Assembly (NCBI RefSeq): GCF_000429445.1 | Contig: NZ_AUBW01000027.1 | Location: 1 to 64,000 of the forward strand | Reading direction: 5' to 3' | Origin: Algoriphagus terrigena DSM 22685 | GTDB taxonomy: Bacteria > Bacteroidota > Bacteroidia > Cytophagales > Cyclobacteriaceae | DNA length: 64,000 nucleotides | Shown: piece after piece, positions 1-8,796 of the stretch | Position numbering within the stretch: position 1 is the stretch's first letter | How the letters are laid out: the number at the start of each line of letters is the position of its first letter | Position numbers and translations under genes: made by a program | The notes under the pieces: generated by a model | Databases searched by the model: none | The model's input: only the letters and a program-made list of their open reading frames with translations | What the model was told of the DNA's origin: nothing

Positions 1-65
1 AAATGGCTATTACCCAGATGAGGTCGCTGCTAAGTCATACTACTGCTATTAAGAAACTGAAATGA
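1..65 (+). pseudogene. 3' end of a KilA-N protein gene (cut by window edge)
   Basis: The first 65 bases encode the last 20 residues of a KilA-N domain protein (MAITQMRS...AIKKLK, stop at 63-65). They are identical in sequence to the end of the complete KilA-N gene at 9533-10360. Whether the rest of this copy is complete to the left cannot be seen. Downstream DNA is shared too (see the repeat at 1-196). Confidence 0.8.
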
Positions 66-196
66 AAGCAAAGAAGGACTAAAAGATATACTTCTGTGGA
101 AGTACTGAAAAACCTTGTATCTCCTTCATGTTTCAACTAAAAATACCTTGTACGGCTGGGGCCAGGTTGCAGGGTGGGTTTGTGGAGGGTGAGGTA
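1..196 (+). repeat. 196-bp duplication of 10296-10491
   Basis: Bases 1-196 align without gaps to 10296-10491. By eye there are three mismatches. The duplicated unit covers the KilA-N gene end, its 3' flank and the start of the dispersed element containing GGCCAGGTTGCAGGGTGGG. The two copies are in direct orientation 10,295 bp apart, so everything between (lipoprotein, response regulator, giant kinase, DUF559) could be looped out by homologous recombination. Confidence 0.9.
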
Positions 197-348
197 GCAA
201 GAGCCCGTGCCGAAATTCTAATCCCGACCGTCAGAGTATCGGGAAGCATAGCGTATCGGGTAAAAATAATCACTCTATTTCATTGATGTTCCTTCTACAG
301 AAATTGCCCCATAACTATCCAAGCATCACCGGAATAGACACATTAAAC
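155..348. repeat. Dispersed intergenic repeat (GTTGCAGGGTGGG / CCCGAGATTTTAATCCCG family)
   Basis: This stretch holds one degenerate copy of a repeat that recurs near 8081-8235, 8936-9117 and 10450-10545, with shorter relatives at 7791-7870, 9200-9265 and 10755-10881. Typical pieces are a TGCTCAAGCTCCCTCTCC head, GGCCAGGTTGCAGGGTGGG, GGGTGAGGTA and a tail with CCCGA...ATCGGGA half-palindromes. No credible gene is present here. It lies between the KilA-N end and the convergent lipoprotein gene. Confidence 0.7.
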
Positions 349-777
349 TCACAACTCCTCAGGCATATTCATCCAAGCGGTAGCCAGTCCCTTTATTGGG
401 CCGGTGCTGCAATCCCTACATTCATTAGTTTGGCTTTGCTTTAAAACACCATTGATGTAGATATTTACCGTAATGTCTTCCGAAGGCTCGCGCTCCACAG
501 CGGAATTGCATTCGGGACACTCTGCCGTGCCATGAATGGTCAGCGTCGCGGGTGATTCTTTGGGAACAAAAGTATAGGTCCATCCGCTATCCGACAACCC
601 CCCAAATGATTGAAAAGTGTTGATTCGATTTCCGTTTTCATCGTCAAACTCTCCCGACCATTTTACTCCACCAGTTGTCAGGACCTCATAGGTAACTTGA
701 ATTTCGGGCTCTTCTTCATTTCCACATGAAATACAAAAACTGCACAAAAACAGCAATAAAATAAGGAATCGATTCAT
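349..777 (-). CDS. Small lipoprotein, unknown function
   Basis: The 142-residue product starts with a basic residue, a Leu/Phe-rich core and a lipobox ending CISC at about residue 18, followed by GNEEEPE. It is therefore expected to be an SPII lipoprotein, probably at the outer membrane. After the signal there is a beta-rich soluble domain. Two CxxC pairs (ECPEC near residue 89, CRDC near residue 120) could bind metal or form disulfides. The N-terminal half (VTYEVLTTGG, EFDDENGNR) resembles small Bacteroidota lipoproteins with an immunoglobulin-like fold, but I do not recognise a named family. It stands alone with repeats on its 3' side. Confidence 0.7.
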   Translation of the reverse strand: MNRFLILLLFLCSFCISCGNEEEPEIQVTYEVLTTGGVKWSGEFDDENGNRINTFQSFGGLSDSGWTYTFVPKESPATLTIHGTAECPECNSAVEREPSEDITVNIYINGVLKQSQTNECRDCSTGPIKGLATAWMNMPEEL

Positions 778-1042
778 ATAGCCAGAATTTTCTAGTGAAA
801 CATTGTCGATATGACGAAACGTAATTTTTATTCGCTACAAGGATGGAGAAGATTTCCCATTCCTCGAAATTTGGATTGAACCGGTATCTTCAAGCCTGCC
901 ACCGCTCAATCGCCCGCTCCTCGAGGAGAGCGAGAAGTTTATTCCTTTTGGAATTTTGGTATTATGAAAACTTCCAATTGCTGCCGTCAAAGAAATTTCT
1001 AGAATACCGAAAGTCAGGTTCTTACGTGAGGCAGTGATTTGA
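778..1042. other. Intergenic, no gene supported
   Basis: Short reading frames exist on both strands but neither has a plausible start or composition. The stretch contains a palindrome, CTCCTCGAGGAG, near 918-929. It separates the lipoprotein from the response regulator. Confidence 0.5.
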
Positions 1043-1468
1043 TTAATCAGCAAGTTTGGAAATCTGAAGCCAGAATTCCTCAATTTTTAGAACAACATGG
1101 AGAAATTCCTCCATCTCCAGTGGTTTTTTTACATAACTGTTGGCGTAATTCGCATAGGAGAGATTGATGTCCTTTTGACTGGAGGAGGTGGTGAGCATGA
1201 TCACAGGAATTTTTTTGGTTGACTCCTCTTCTTTGATCATTTTCAAAACCTCATGGCCATTGAATATCGGGATATTGATATCCAAAAGAATCAAATCGGG
1301 TTTTTGAACCTCCGCAAATTGCCCTCTTTGGAATAAGAAATCCAACGCTTCCTGGCCATTTCTTACCACGCTGACTTCAGTTTTTATTTTACCTTCTTCA
1401 AAGGCATCGAGTGTTAAAATGATGTCTCCCTCATTATCCTCTACCAAAAGTATGTGTGCTGGCTTCAT
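1043..1468 (-). CDS. Single-domain response regulator (Rcp1/CheY-like)
   Basis: The 141-residue protein is a stand-alone receiver domain. The acidic pocket E10/D11, phospho-acceptor D63 in LLDINIP, the T93/T94 switch residues and the invariant K115 of YVKKP are all present. There is no output domain, so it should act by protein-protein contact or as a phosphorelay intermediate. The sequence style (LLVEDNEGD, LDINIP..NGHEVL) is that of the Rcp1 family, which partners phytochrome-like and multi-PAS histidine kinases. It lies 304 bp downstream of the giant multi-PAS kinase on the same strand, so pairing with it is likely but inferred. Confidence 0.92.
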   Translation of the reverse strand: MKPAHILLVEDNEGDIILTLDAFEEGKIKTEVSVVRNGQEALDFLFQRGQFAEVQKPDLILLDINIPIFNGHEVLKMIKEEESTKKIPVIMLTTSSSQKDINLSYANYANSYVKKPLEMEEFLHVVLKIEEFWLQISKLAD

Positions 1469-1772
1469 AGTTATCTTAGGCTGTGGAATTTATATGAAAG
1501 ATAAAGGAAGAATCTGTGTCTGATTCAGATTCGACCCAAATATTTCGTCCGTGTTGTCCCTCTCACAACAAATGAAAATCATCTTAAAAGCTGACAAATA
1601 AACTGGGCAAAAAGGCCCCTGAGCTAAAAAAAATCACGATAAAGACACTTTTTTCAAATATTACTTCATTTCAACAATTTAGAGACGTAATACTGCTGTC
1701 TCTTTGAGATGCAGTTTTGATCCACTTTACTTTTTAATTTAGTTAAAATCCTGTTCATGGTTTCCCTAAACT
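1469..1772. other. Gap between giant kinase and response regulator
   Basis: This is 304 bp without a gene. It is AT-rich near 1620-1770 and could hold a promoter for the response regulator. I see no strong hairpin or terminator. Confidence 0.4.
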
Positions 1773-4700
1773 TTAATCAGATCTTTTAGGAAGTGTAAAG
1801 AAGAATCTGGAGCCTTCTCCCAGGGTTGACTCCAGCCAGATTTTTCCTCCCCAGATATCGACTTGTTTCTTCACAATCGATAAACCTATCCCACTGCCTC
1901 CATATTGATCCCGATTGTGCAAGCGCTGGAAAATGATGAAGATTTTGTCGAAGAATAATGAATCTATTCCTATCCCATTATCGCTTATTGAGAAAGTCCA
2001 TTCGGTAATTGTTTCCTCCGCCTTTAGCTCGATTCTGGGTGGAACTCCTTCCCTCGAATATTTAATGGCATTGTCTAAAAGACAGTGCAATACTTGAGTA
2101 AATGGAGCTTTGTGCGCCTCAATGAACGGCAGATGTGGATGGATGAAAACCACAGATTTTTCTTCAATGACTTTCTTCCTCAATGATTTGTAATCTTTGA
2201 TCAGGTCTTCAAGGTTGATTTTTGATGCTTTTTCATTGATTTCCCCGGCCCTTGAGTATTCAAGTAGGTCGAGGATAATTTGCTTCATTCGCTTGGCACC
2301 GTCTGTTGCGAAATGGATGTATTGATTCGCTTTGTCGTCGAGCTGATGCGCATATTTTCGCTTGAGTTGATCCAGAAAGCTGGATATCATCCGCAGTGGT
2401 TCCTGTAAGTCATGGGAAGCGATGAATGCAAACTGTTCCAATTGTTCATTGGTGATCTCGAGCTCATGTGCATGCTTTTCCAGTGATTCGTTGAGTTTCA
2501 ACAATTCTACTTCATGTGTCTTCCGATCCGAAATGTCTGTCATAGCTCCTACCATCCGTATGGCCTTTCCTTCTTTGTTTCGAATGATGATTCCTTTGTC
2601 TACGACATACCCAATTTCTCCGGTTTGCTTTCGGATCCGATATTCCATCTCCCATCGGGAGACAAGCGGATCATTGATAGCTTCCTGGATGCTATGTTGG
2701 ATTAAAGGAAGATCCTCAGGATAGAACCCGTCTGTCCAAAATTCATCCTCCTTCAGAGATTTGTAGGTGTTTTCTCCAAAGAATTTGTCGATGCCATTGC
2801 TTCGAAAACAGGTTTGATTTTCGATTTCCCAATCCCATATCGCATCATTGGTTGCTTCGGTGGCCTTTTCAAACCGTTCATTGGCCTTTCGTAGGGTTTC
2901 TTCGCTTCGTTTTCGCTCTGAAATATCCCTGAAGAAAATCGACAGTCCATTCGCTGAAGGATAGATATGATTTTCAAACCACAAATCGTAAGGTTTATAG
3001 TGTTCCTCTACATGTACATATTGCTGGGTTGCCATAGCTTTTTCATAAGCATGGTGAAATGGCTGGTTGAGCCCTTCGGGAAATTCCGTCCAGATATGTT
3101 TTCCAATCATCTGGTCTGGATCACGATTGAAAACCTCTCCGGCTCTTTTGTTCATATGGGTATAACACCAGTTTGAATCGAGGGCTACAAATGCTTCAGT
3201 GATTCGCTCAAGGATGGTGTTTTTTTCCTCTAGGGCCTCTAAAAGTCGCTTGTCGGCCTCCTTTCGCAAGGAAATATCCCTAAAAAAAACGGTGATCCCG
3301 TCCTCAGAGGGGTAGGCATTTACTTCCAGCCACATGCCATAGTTGTCCTCAAAAGTTATGGGGTGTCCCGTTTCCAGGACTTTGTGGTAGTTGGTATAAG
3401 AAGGCAAGGCTACCGCATCAGGGAAAATTTCCCATAGGTTATTTCCAATCAGCTGTTCCCGCTTTACCCCAATCAGTTCTTCTGCCGCCCTGTTCCAGTA
3501 AGACACTGTGAAGTTTCGGTCCATCGTAAAAAATGCATCTGCGATACTTTCAATGATGTTGTTTTTATCCTCAAGAGCTTTCAAGCTAGTTTCATCGGCG
3601 ATTTTTCTGGAAGTGACATCAAATCGAATAGCGAGGTATTGAAATGGCTTATTTTTCTCGTCCAAGAATGGGACAATGGTAGTGTCTACCCAATAATAGG
3701 TGCCGTACTTTGCCTTGTTTTTAATTTCACCGCGCCAAACTTTGCCCGATGCTATAGTTTTCCATAAGTCTATGAAAAATTCTTTGGGATGATGTCCGGA
3801 GTTGATGAGTTGATGTGTATTTCCAATAAGCTCATGCTCTGTGTATTCTGAAATTTCACAAAAGTTTTCATTCACAAAGGTGATCACTCCTTTACTGTCT
3901 GTAAAGGCAACAATTGCAGACTGATCTAAGGAAAATTTATAATCTTCAAGAGTCTTCAGACTTTTTTGTAAGGCTATTTCATCGACCTTTTTCTTGTGAA
4001 TGTCCTGGAAGCTTCCATATGTTTTGACACATTTTCCATGGATTCGCTCGCTTTTACCTATGCATCTTATCCAGCAGTCATTTCCTTTAGCTGTCTTTAA
4101 AAGGATTTCCAAATCAAACTCTTCTCCAGAATTGATAAGCTTTTCCATGAAGTATCGAACTTGGATTTTACTGTCTTCGGCCAAGAATTCTGAACCTCCG
4201 GAAATTGACGTATCGTAGCCTTCGTCTACCTCCAAGATTTCTTTAATCATAGGAGACCAATACATCGAATTCCTGTTCTTGGTCATCAAGTCCAGTTCCC
4301 AGCTACCTATTCTGGCCATCGCTGTCACTTGTTCCAGTAGGTCCTCCGTCTTTTTCTCTTCTGTGATATCCAATATCAGGGAATTGAAAATAACAGAACC
4401 GTCAGTCAGGTATTCCGGGGTACCATAGCCCTGGTGGAACCTGAGTTCGCCGCTTGGCATGATATATCGCCATCTTGCGATCCATTTTGATTTGTTTTTT
4501 ATCGATCCATCGATACTTGCTCGCACGACCTCAAAATCACCTCCGGATTTTATTCCATCCCAGATCAGATTATTGTAACCAATGGACTCCTCGGCACTAT
4601 ATCCCCAGATTTCCTTTGCTCCACGGCTGACATATTTTATTCTGTCGGTGCCATCAGGATGGATGATGTATTTGAATACAATTCCCGGGAGGTTATCCGC

Positions 4701-7481
4701 CAGTGACCGAAGTCGGTTTTCAGCTTCTTTGCGTTCATGAATGTCCTGGAAGCTGCCAAAGATTCGGATGCACTTCCCGTTTATCAATTCGGCATTTCCA
4801 ATGACTTTGACCCATTGTTCCCTATTCTTGGCGGTCACCAAAACAGCTTCAAAGTCAAAGGGTGTTCCCAGCGAAATGCAGGCAGTAATACTTTCTTTAA
4901 TCATTTCACGGAAATCTTCCCGGTAAAAATCAATGCCTCTTTCCAGGTCAGGGAGAAATGATTTAGGATCTGTTTCATGTAAAATATGGACCATATCTGT
5001 CCAAAATATTTTCCTTTCAATCGGGTCGATTTCCCAACTTCCAACTCTTGCAAGGGAAGTGGCTTGAGCATTGAGCTGACTTAGTTTTTTCTCTTTGGTT
5101 ATGTCCTTTGCTGAAGCATAGATTACTCCCGCTTCTACTTCGGAATTGCAGGTCCAGCTGAGCCAGACAATCTCACCTTTTTTGGTAATGTATCTGTTTT
5201 CGAATTTGAAGGTAGTTTCTCCCTTTCCCAGGTTTGTCACTTTACTGGCAGAGATGTCCTTATCCTCCGGGTGGACAAACTCATCAAAGGAATGAGATAC
5301 TATTTCCTCATTGCTATAACCAAGGAGCGTACAGCCTGCTTTGTTCATTTTGAGAAATCTCCCCTGGAAATCTGCCAGGCAGATAATATCGGGAATGGCT
5401 TCGAATAAATTTTGAAGGGTTGTTTCAAGCGACTTTCGATTGATTTCTGAGCCTATGAATGTCTCCAACCTCCGGAAAAGATTAACAAAGCGACTCATGC
5501 TTTGAGGATCTTTGGAACTCCCAAAAACAAGCACGCCAACAATGTTGTCATTAACCAATAGGGGCAAGCCTAAAAAGGATTTTAACCCCGCTTCCTCAGC
5601 AGCTTTAATACGGGGTACGATACCCGAATTTTCAGCTGAATTTAATAAAACAGGTTGTTTGGATTCCCATACTGATCCCGGTAGACCCTCGCCGGATTCA
5701 AAGGCTCTGAATGCCAAAGTCTGGCCATAAAAATCAGCCGCCAGCGGAGAATTGTTGCTGTAGCTTAGCAATTGGATTCTGGTATTCTCCAGATTGGGAA
5801 CCCAAATCTCTACAAAATCAAAATCTCCAAAGTCTGCAAACGTGTCGCACACTCGCTGCGTAGCGTCTGCCAGCTTTTTTTCTTCACTGAAGATCAAGCT
5901 GATTTGACTTAATAAATTCTGCTCCAGTTCCTGATTTTGCTTTTCAGTGACATCACGCTCAATAGAAATCCAATGGGTAAACCAGCCTTTTTCGTTGGCA
6001 ACCGGTGTCACTGAAAAATTGATCCAGAATTCCTCGCCGTTTTTTTTGTAATTAATGGTTGTGATTTCGCAGGCTTCCCAGTTTCGGAGCGCTTTGCCCA
6101 GCAAAGCCATCTTCTCCATATCAGTCTTTGGGCCCTGGAGGATTCTGGGAGTTTTTCCAATCACCTCTTCAGGAGAATATCCGGTCATTTTGGTGAAGGC
6201 TTCATTAACGTAGACGATCCTCGGGCCAGGCTCGTCAAATGGCTCAGCCTCGGTGATTAGGACTGCATCAGATGTATGGGTGATGACACTTTCGAGCAGT
6301 TTTAGCTGTTGTTCTTCTGCCTTCCGATAAGAAATATCCTCACAGATGGCAACAGTACGGATTGGTTTTCCGAGCTCATCTTTGATGAATGCCACATGAA
6401 GGCGAACCCAAACAATGGAGCCGTCTTTTCTTATGTAGCGTTTTTCGTTCCGGTATTCTCCTTCTCCCCGCAGGGCTTTGCTGAATACTTCCCAATCTTT
6501 TTCCCGGTCATCGGGGTGGGTGAGTTCTGCAAAATTCATTTGCAAAAGTTCCTCTGTTGTATAGCCCGTGATGGTCTCATAGAAGGAATTGACCAAAATT
6601 ATTCTGCCTTTGGCCGGATCAACCTGCGCAATTCCTAAAGAAGCGATCTCAAAAATGGTTCTAAAATTGGCTTCACTTTCTATGAGTTGCCCACTTACCT
6701 GATTTAGTTCAAGTTCTGATTTTTTCTGAGTGGTAATATCCTGCACGGTGCCTTCTAATATTACGGGTTTCCCGTTTTTGTCTTTTAACTGACGTCCCAG
6801 TTCGTGCACCCATTTTATCCTTCCATCAGGTAGGAGAATACGATGGACAAAATCTAAATCTTTTCCGCCTTCAAACGTTAATTTTTGCGCAAGTTTAAAG
6901 GCCTCCCGATCATCCGGGTGGATGGACTCATAGAAATTGTTGAAACTTACCTCAAATGTTGAACGGTCTCTTTCCCAGATTTTAAATATTTCGTCAGACC
7001 AAGTCAGGCAATCTGTGATCAAATCTTGCTTCCAATAACCCAGTTTGGCAATCGATGAAGTCGCTCTTAGCCGCTCTTCGGACTCCTTGATGGCCATTGA
7101 TTGTCTTTCTTCCTGCGTGATATCCTGACATACCATTAAGACACATTTTTTACCCTGAAAATCAACCCTGTGTCCATTGATTTTCATTCTTATCTTTTCG
7201 GCATTCTTTTTCTGATGAGTACAGACCCCAAAATGAATGTTTCCAAACTTCGAATCAATATCGATGTGTGCCGCTACCAATTCGGGGATCTCTTCTTTGA
7301 GCGGGAGGTCTTTGATGGTTAGGTTTAAAAATTCATCCCGGGAATAGCCGAAGGATTGGACCGCGGCTTCGTTGACATCCAGGATTTCAAAAGTATTGAG
7401 ATCATATACCCAGTTTGGAAATGGGCTATAATAAAAAAGGCTACTGTAATCGGTAGTGATTGATTCCATAAGACTAATCAT
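1773..7481 (-). CDS. Giant soluble multi-PAS/GAF hybrid sensor histidine kinase
   Basis: The 1902-residue protein has no membrane segment and should be cytosolic. I count twelve PAS-type domains: about 10-110, 140-255, 270-385, 395-515, 685-795, 800-915, 920-1040, 1050-1165, 1175-1295, 1305-1405, 1415-1510 and 1520-1650. One GAF domain lies at about 530-680. A HisKA helix follows with phospho-acceptor His1690 in IASHDLQEPLR, then an HATPase_c domain with N (DNAIKYS), G1 (DNGIGI) and G2 (GIGLSIVKKQ) boxes. There is no receiver domain. The PAS domains ending SFQDIHERK (about 915) and SFQDIHKKK (about 1165) are near-duplicates, as are those at 1305 and 1415, so the gene grew by internal duplication. 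Ligands are unknown. The single-domain response regulator downstream is its probable partner. Confidence 0.93.
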   Translation of the reverse strand: MISLMESITTDYSSLFYYSPFPNWVYDLNTFEILDVNEAAVQSFGYSRDEFLNLTIKDLPLKEEIPELVAAHIDIDSKFGNIHFGVCTHQKKNAEKIRMKINGHRVDFQGKKCVLMVCQDITQEERQSMAIKESEERLRATSSIAKLGYWKQDLITDCLTWSDEIFKIWERDRSTFEVSFNNFYESIHPDDREAFKLAQKLTFEGGKDLDFVHRILLPDGRIKWVHELGRQLKDKNGKPVILEGTVQDITTQKKSELELNQVSGQLIESEANFRTIFEIASLGIAQVDPAKGRIILVNSFYETITGYTTEELLQMNFAELTHPDDREKDWEVFSKALRGEGEYRNEKRYIRKDGSIVWVRLHVAFIKDELGKPIRTVAICEDISYRKAEEQQLKLLESVITHTSDAVLITEAEPFDEPGPRIVYVNEAFTKMTGYSPEEVIGKTPRILQGPKTDMEKMALLGKALRNWEACEITTINYKKNGEEFWINFSVTPVANEKGWFTHWISIERDVTEKQNQELEQNLLSQISLIFSEEKKLADATQRVCDTFADFGDFDFVEIWVPNLENTRIQLLSYSNNSPLAADFYGQTLAFRAFESGEGLPGSVWESKQPVLLNSAENSGIVPRIKAAEEAGLKSFLGLPLLVNDNIVGVLVFGSSKDPQSMSRFVNLFRRLETFIGSEINRKSLETTLQNLFEAIPDIICLADFQGRFLKMNKAGCTLLGYSNEEIVSHSFDEFVHPEDKDISASKVTNLGKGETTFKFENRYITKKGEIVWLSWTCNSEVEAGVIYASAKDITKEKKLSQLNAQATSLARVGSWEIDPIERKIFWTDMVHILHETDPKSFLPDLERGIDFYREDFREMIKESITACISLGTPFDFEAVLVTAKNREQWVKVIGNAELINGKCIRIFGSFQDIHERKEAENRLRSLADNLPGIVFKYIIHPDGTDRIKYVSRGAKEIWGYSAEESIGYNNLIWDGIKSGGDFEVVRASIDGSIKNKSKWIARWRYIMPSGELRFHQGYGTPEYLTDGSVIFNSLILDITEEKKTEDLLEQVTAMARIGSWELDLMTKNRNSMYWSPMIKEILEVDEGYDTSISGGSEFLAEDSKIQVRYFMEKLINSGEEFDLEILLKTAKGNDCWIRCIGKSERIHGKCVKTYGSFQDIHKKKVDEIALQKSLKTLEDYKFSLDQSAIVAFTDSKGVITFVNENFCEISEYTEHELIGNTHQLINSGHHPKEFFIDLWKTIASGKVWRGEIKNKAKYGTYYWVDTTIVPFLDEKNKPFQYLAIRFDVTSRKIADETSLKALEDKNNIIESIADAFFTMDRNFTVSYWNRAAEELIGVKREQLIGNNLWEIFPDAVALPSYTNYHKVLETGHPITFEDNYGMWLEVNAYPSEDGITVFFRDISLRKEADKRLLEALEEKNTILERITEAFVALDSNWCYTHMNKRAGEVFNRDPDQMIGKHIWTEFPEGLNQPFHHAYEKAMATQQYVHVEEHYKPYDLWFENHIYPSANGLSIFFRDISERKRSEETLRKANERFEKATEATNDAIWDWEIENQTCFRSNGIDKFFGENTYKSLKEDEFWTDGFYPEDLPLIQHSIQEAINDPLVSRWEMEYRIRKQTGEIGYVVDKGIIIRNKEGKAIRMVGAMTDISDRKTHEVELLKLNESLEKHAHELEITNEQLEQFAFIASHDLQEPLRMISSFLDQLKRKYAHQLDDKANQYIHFATDGAKRMKQIILDLLEYSRAGEINEKASKINLEDLIKDYKSLRKKVIEEKSVVFIHPHLPFIEAHKAPFTQVLHCLLDNAIKYSREGVPPRIELKAEETITEWTFSISDNGIGIDSLFFDKIFIIFQRLHNRDQYGGSGIGLSIVKKQVDIWGGKIWLESTLGEGSRFFFTLPKRSD
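4000..4930 (-). repeat. Internal PAS-module duplication in the giant kinase (741-bp offset)
   Basis: The sequence around 4000-4200 and that around 4741-4930 are recognisably related at DNA level, offset by about 741 bp (247 codons). They encode the ends of PAS domains 8 and 6, with shared ARIGSWELD/ARVGSWEID starts and IHGKCVKTYGSFQDIH / INGKCIRIFGSFQDIH ends. This is in-gene segmental duplication rather than a mobile element. Confidence 0.75.
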
Positions 7482-7891
7482 TTTCTCTTAATGTACTGAA
7501 TATCAGTTGTTAATCTGTAGAATATGCACGGCTCGAAAACGTTTGAATTGTTTCCAGTTTGATTAACAATGTCCTTGAAGGTTATATAGTTACAAAAAAT
7601 TGAATTCGAAATCCGATTAGGAACCTCTTTTAAGCGATGTACCGAGTATAATTCCTGAAAAAGGCTTTATAAAGTTTACTATTTTCATTGGCTGAGTGCA
7701 ATTTCTCCGATTCCTGAGAAGATTATTGCACCGGATAGTAAAAGAAAAGTAAGTGAAAACTCTGGCAACTCTGAAAGAACCAGCATCTCCCACCACCACT
7801 GCTCAAGCTTCCTCTCCATGAGCAGCCTGTCCCGAGATTTTAATCCCAATCGCCAGAGAATCGGTAATAGGGGCGGGATGAGGTATTCATC

Positions 7892-8003
7892 GATACCCAT
7901 CCAAAAAGTCCCATCGGGACGTCCGATCCCATAGCCAGCCATTTTAATGGCTGGAGAAAAGGAACATAAATAAATTTCAGAGTCCCATCGGGACGGCACA
8001 TAT
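7892..8003. repeat. REP-like module with GTCCCATCGGGAC and CCAGCCATT palindromes, copy 1
   Basis: About 110 bp, nearly identical to 10571-10680. Each copy has two near-palindromes GTCCCATCGGGAC flanking a perfect inverted repeat CCAGCCATT-TT-AATGGCTGG (7935-7954), and ends GGGACGGCACATAT. The palindrome is kept in both copies although the spacer between modules differs, which fits a REP/BIME-type element. Confidence 0.8.
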
Positions 8004-8080
8004 CTTTTTCTTGCTCCTGATCGCTTCGGCTTTGGATGAGAGCAGTTTTGAAAGAACACAGATCTCCAAATCTACCACTG

Positions 8081-8235
8081 CTCAAGCTCCCTCTCCTAAA
8101 GGAGACGGGGGACAAGCCGTCAAAAAATCTTCTAGCAGAAGATTTTAGGCTTGGGCCAGCTTGCAGGGTGGGTTTGTGGAGGGTGAGGTAGAAGAGAGCT
8201 TGGCCCGAGATTTTAATCCCAATCGCCAGAGAATC
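8081..8235. repeat. Dispersed GTTGCAGGGTGGG-family repeat, long copy
   Basis: It starts ACCACTGCTCAAGCTCCCTC, includes AAAGGAGACGGGGGACAAGC and AAATCTTCTAGCAGAAGATTTT (a hairpin), then GGGCCAGCTTGCAGGGTGGG. It matches 8936-9117 closely; there the hairpin arms are changed together (TCTTCCGGTGGAAGA), which keeps the stem and argues for selection on, or hairpin-based copying of, the structure. Confidence 0.75.
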
Positions 8236-8331
8236 GGGAATAGGGGTGGGGTGAGGTTGAAAAGAGGCGAAGCTATCCAATGGGAATTGGGATTTGATTT
8301 GGTGATTCAACTCTTTATTTTAGAAGTAGTT

Positions 8332-8796
8332 ATGGACTATTCCCAAAACCTTTTTTACGGTGCTTCATCAGTAACCCACCAACGAGCCCGAGAGCTTCGC
8401 AAATCACTTACTCCCGCTGAGCAGATACTTTGGGAAGTTCTCAAAAACACACAACTGGAAGGGTACAAGTTCCGTCGCCAGCATCCGATCTACCGATATA
8501 TTGCCGATTTCATGTGTTTATAATTGATTTTAATTGGCCACAGGGAATGCCCAAAATAATCACTCCACTGTGTGATCCCGTACGTGCGGGATCATGGGCA
8601 TTTCAACTGCCACAAACTCCGTCTGGTGATAGAGCTCGATGGCGAAGTACATGAGGAAGTAGACCAACAAGAACACGATACCAATAGAGACCTGGTGATC
8701 CGCGAATTCGGTGTCAGAGTCCTTAGATTCAAAAATCAAGAAGTCATCAATGATCCTAAAAACGTGGTAGAAAAAGTAAAAGCATTTCTGCCTTGA
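8332..8796 (+). pseudogene. DUF559 endonuclease-like protein, split by a 93-bp insertion
   Basis: The first part (8332-8511) encodes the DUF559 start: RARELRKSLTPAEQILW, then KFRRQHPIYRYIADF. The second part (from about 8602) continues FNCHKLRLVIELDGEVHEE...RVLRFKNQEV and ends at 8796. DUF559 is a PD-(D/E)xK-fold family related to very-short-patch-repair nucleases; the E and D of VIELDG are the usual catalytic-type residues. Removing bases 8513-8605 joins the two parts in frame as IADF-NCHKLR, which is what family members show. As it stands an in-frame TAA at 8521-8523 truncates the protein. It sits in a field of dispersed repeats, as free-standing DUF559 genes often do. Confidence 0.85.
8513..8605. 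mobile_element. 93-bp insertion with 6-bp direct repeats (ATTTCA) inside DUF559
   Basis: ATTTCA occurs at 8507-8512 and 8600-8605, exactly at the break in the DUF559 frame, which looks like a target-site duplication. The inserted 87 bp hold a perfect inverted repeat TGATCCCG-TACGTG-CGGGATCA near the right end and outer arms AATGCCCA/TGGGCATT. No terminal inverted repeats are obvious. The length (31 codons) keeps the host frame but introduces a stop. No transposase could be encoded, so it would be a non-autonomous element. Confidence 0.7.

Larger units (their letters stand above)
7482..8331. other. Repeat-rich intergenic region upstream of the giant kinase
   Basis: No credible gene. The first about 200 bp are AT-rich and presumably carry the kinase promoter. 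From 7791 on the DNA is a patchwork of dispersed repeats: a CTCAAGC.CCTCTCC element (7791-7870), the GTCCCATCGGGAC module (7892-8003) and a long copy of the GTTGCAGGGTGGG element (8081-8235). Confidence 0.6.

Noticed and set aside
7617..8310. Minus-strand frames of 60-156 codons in the repeat region
   Set aside because: They are translations of dispersed palindromic repeats, which give similar peptides at other copies.
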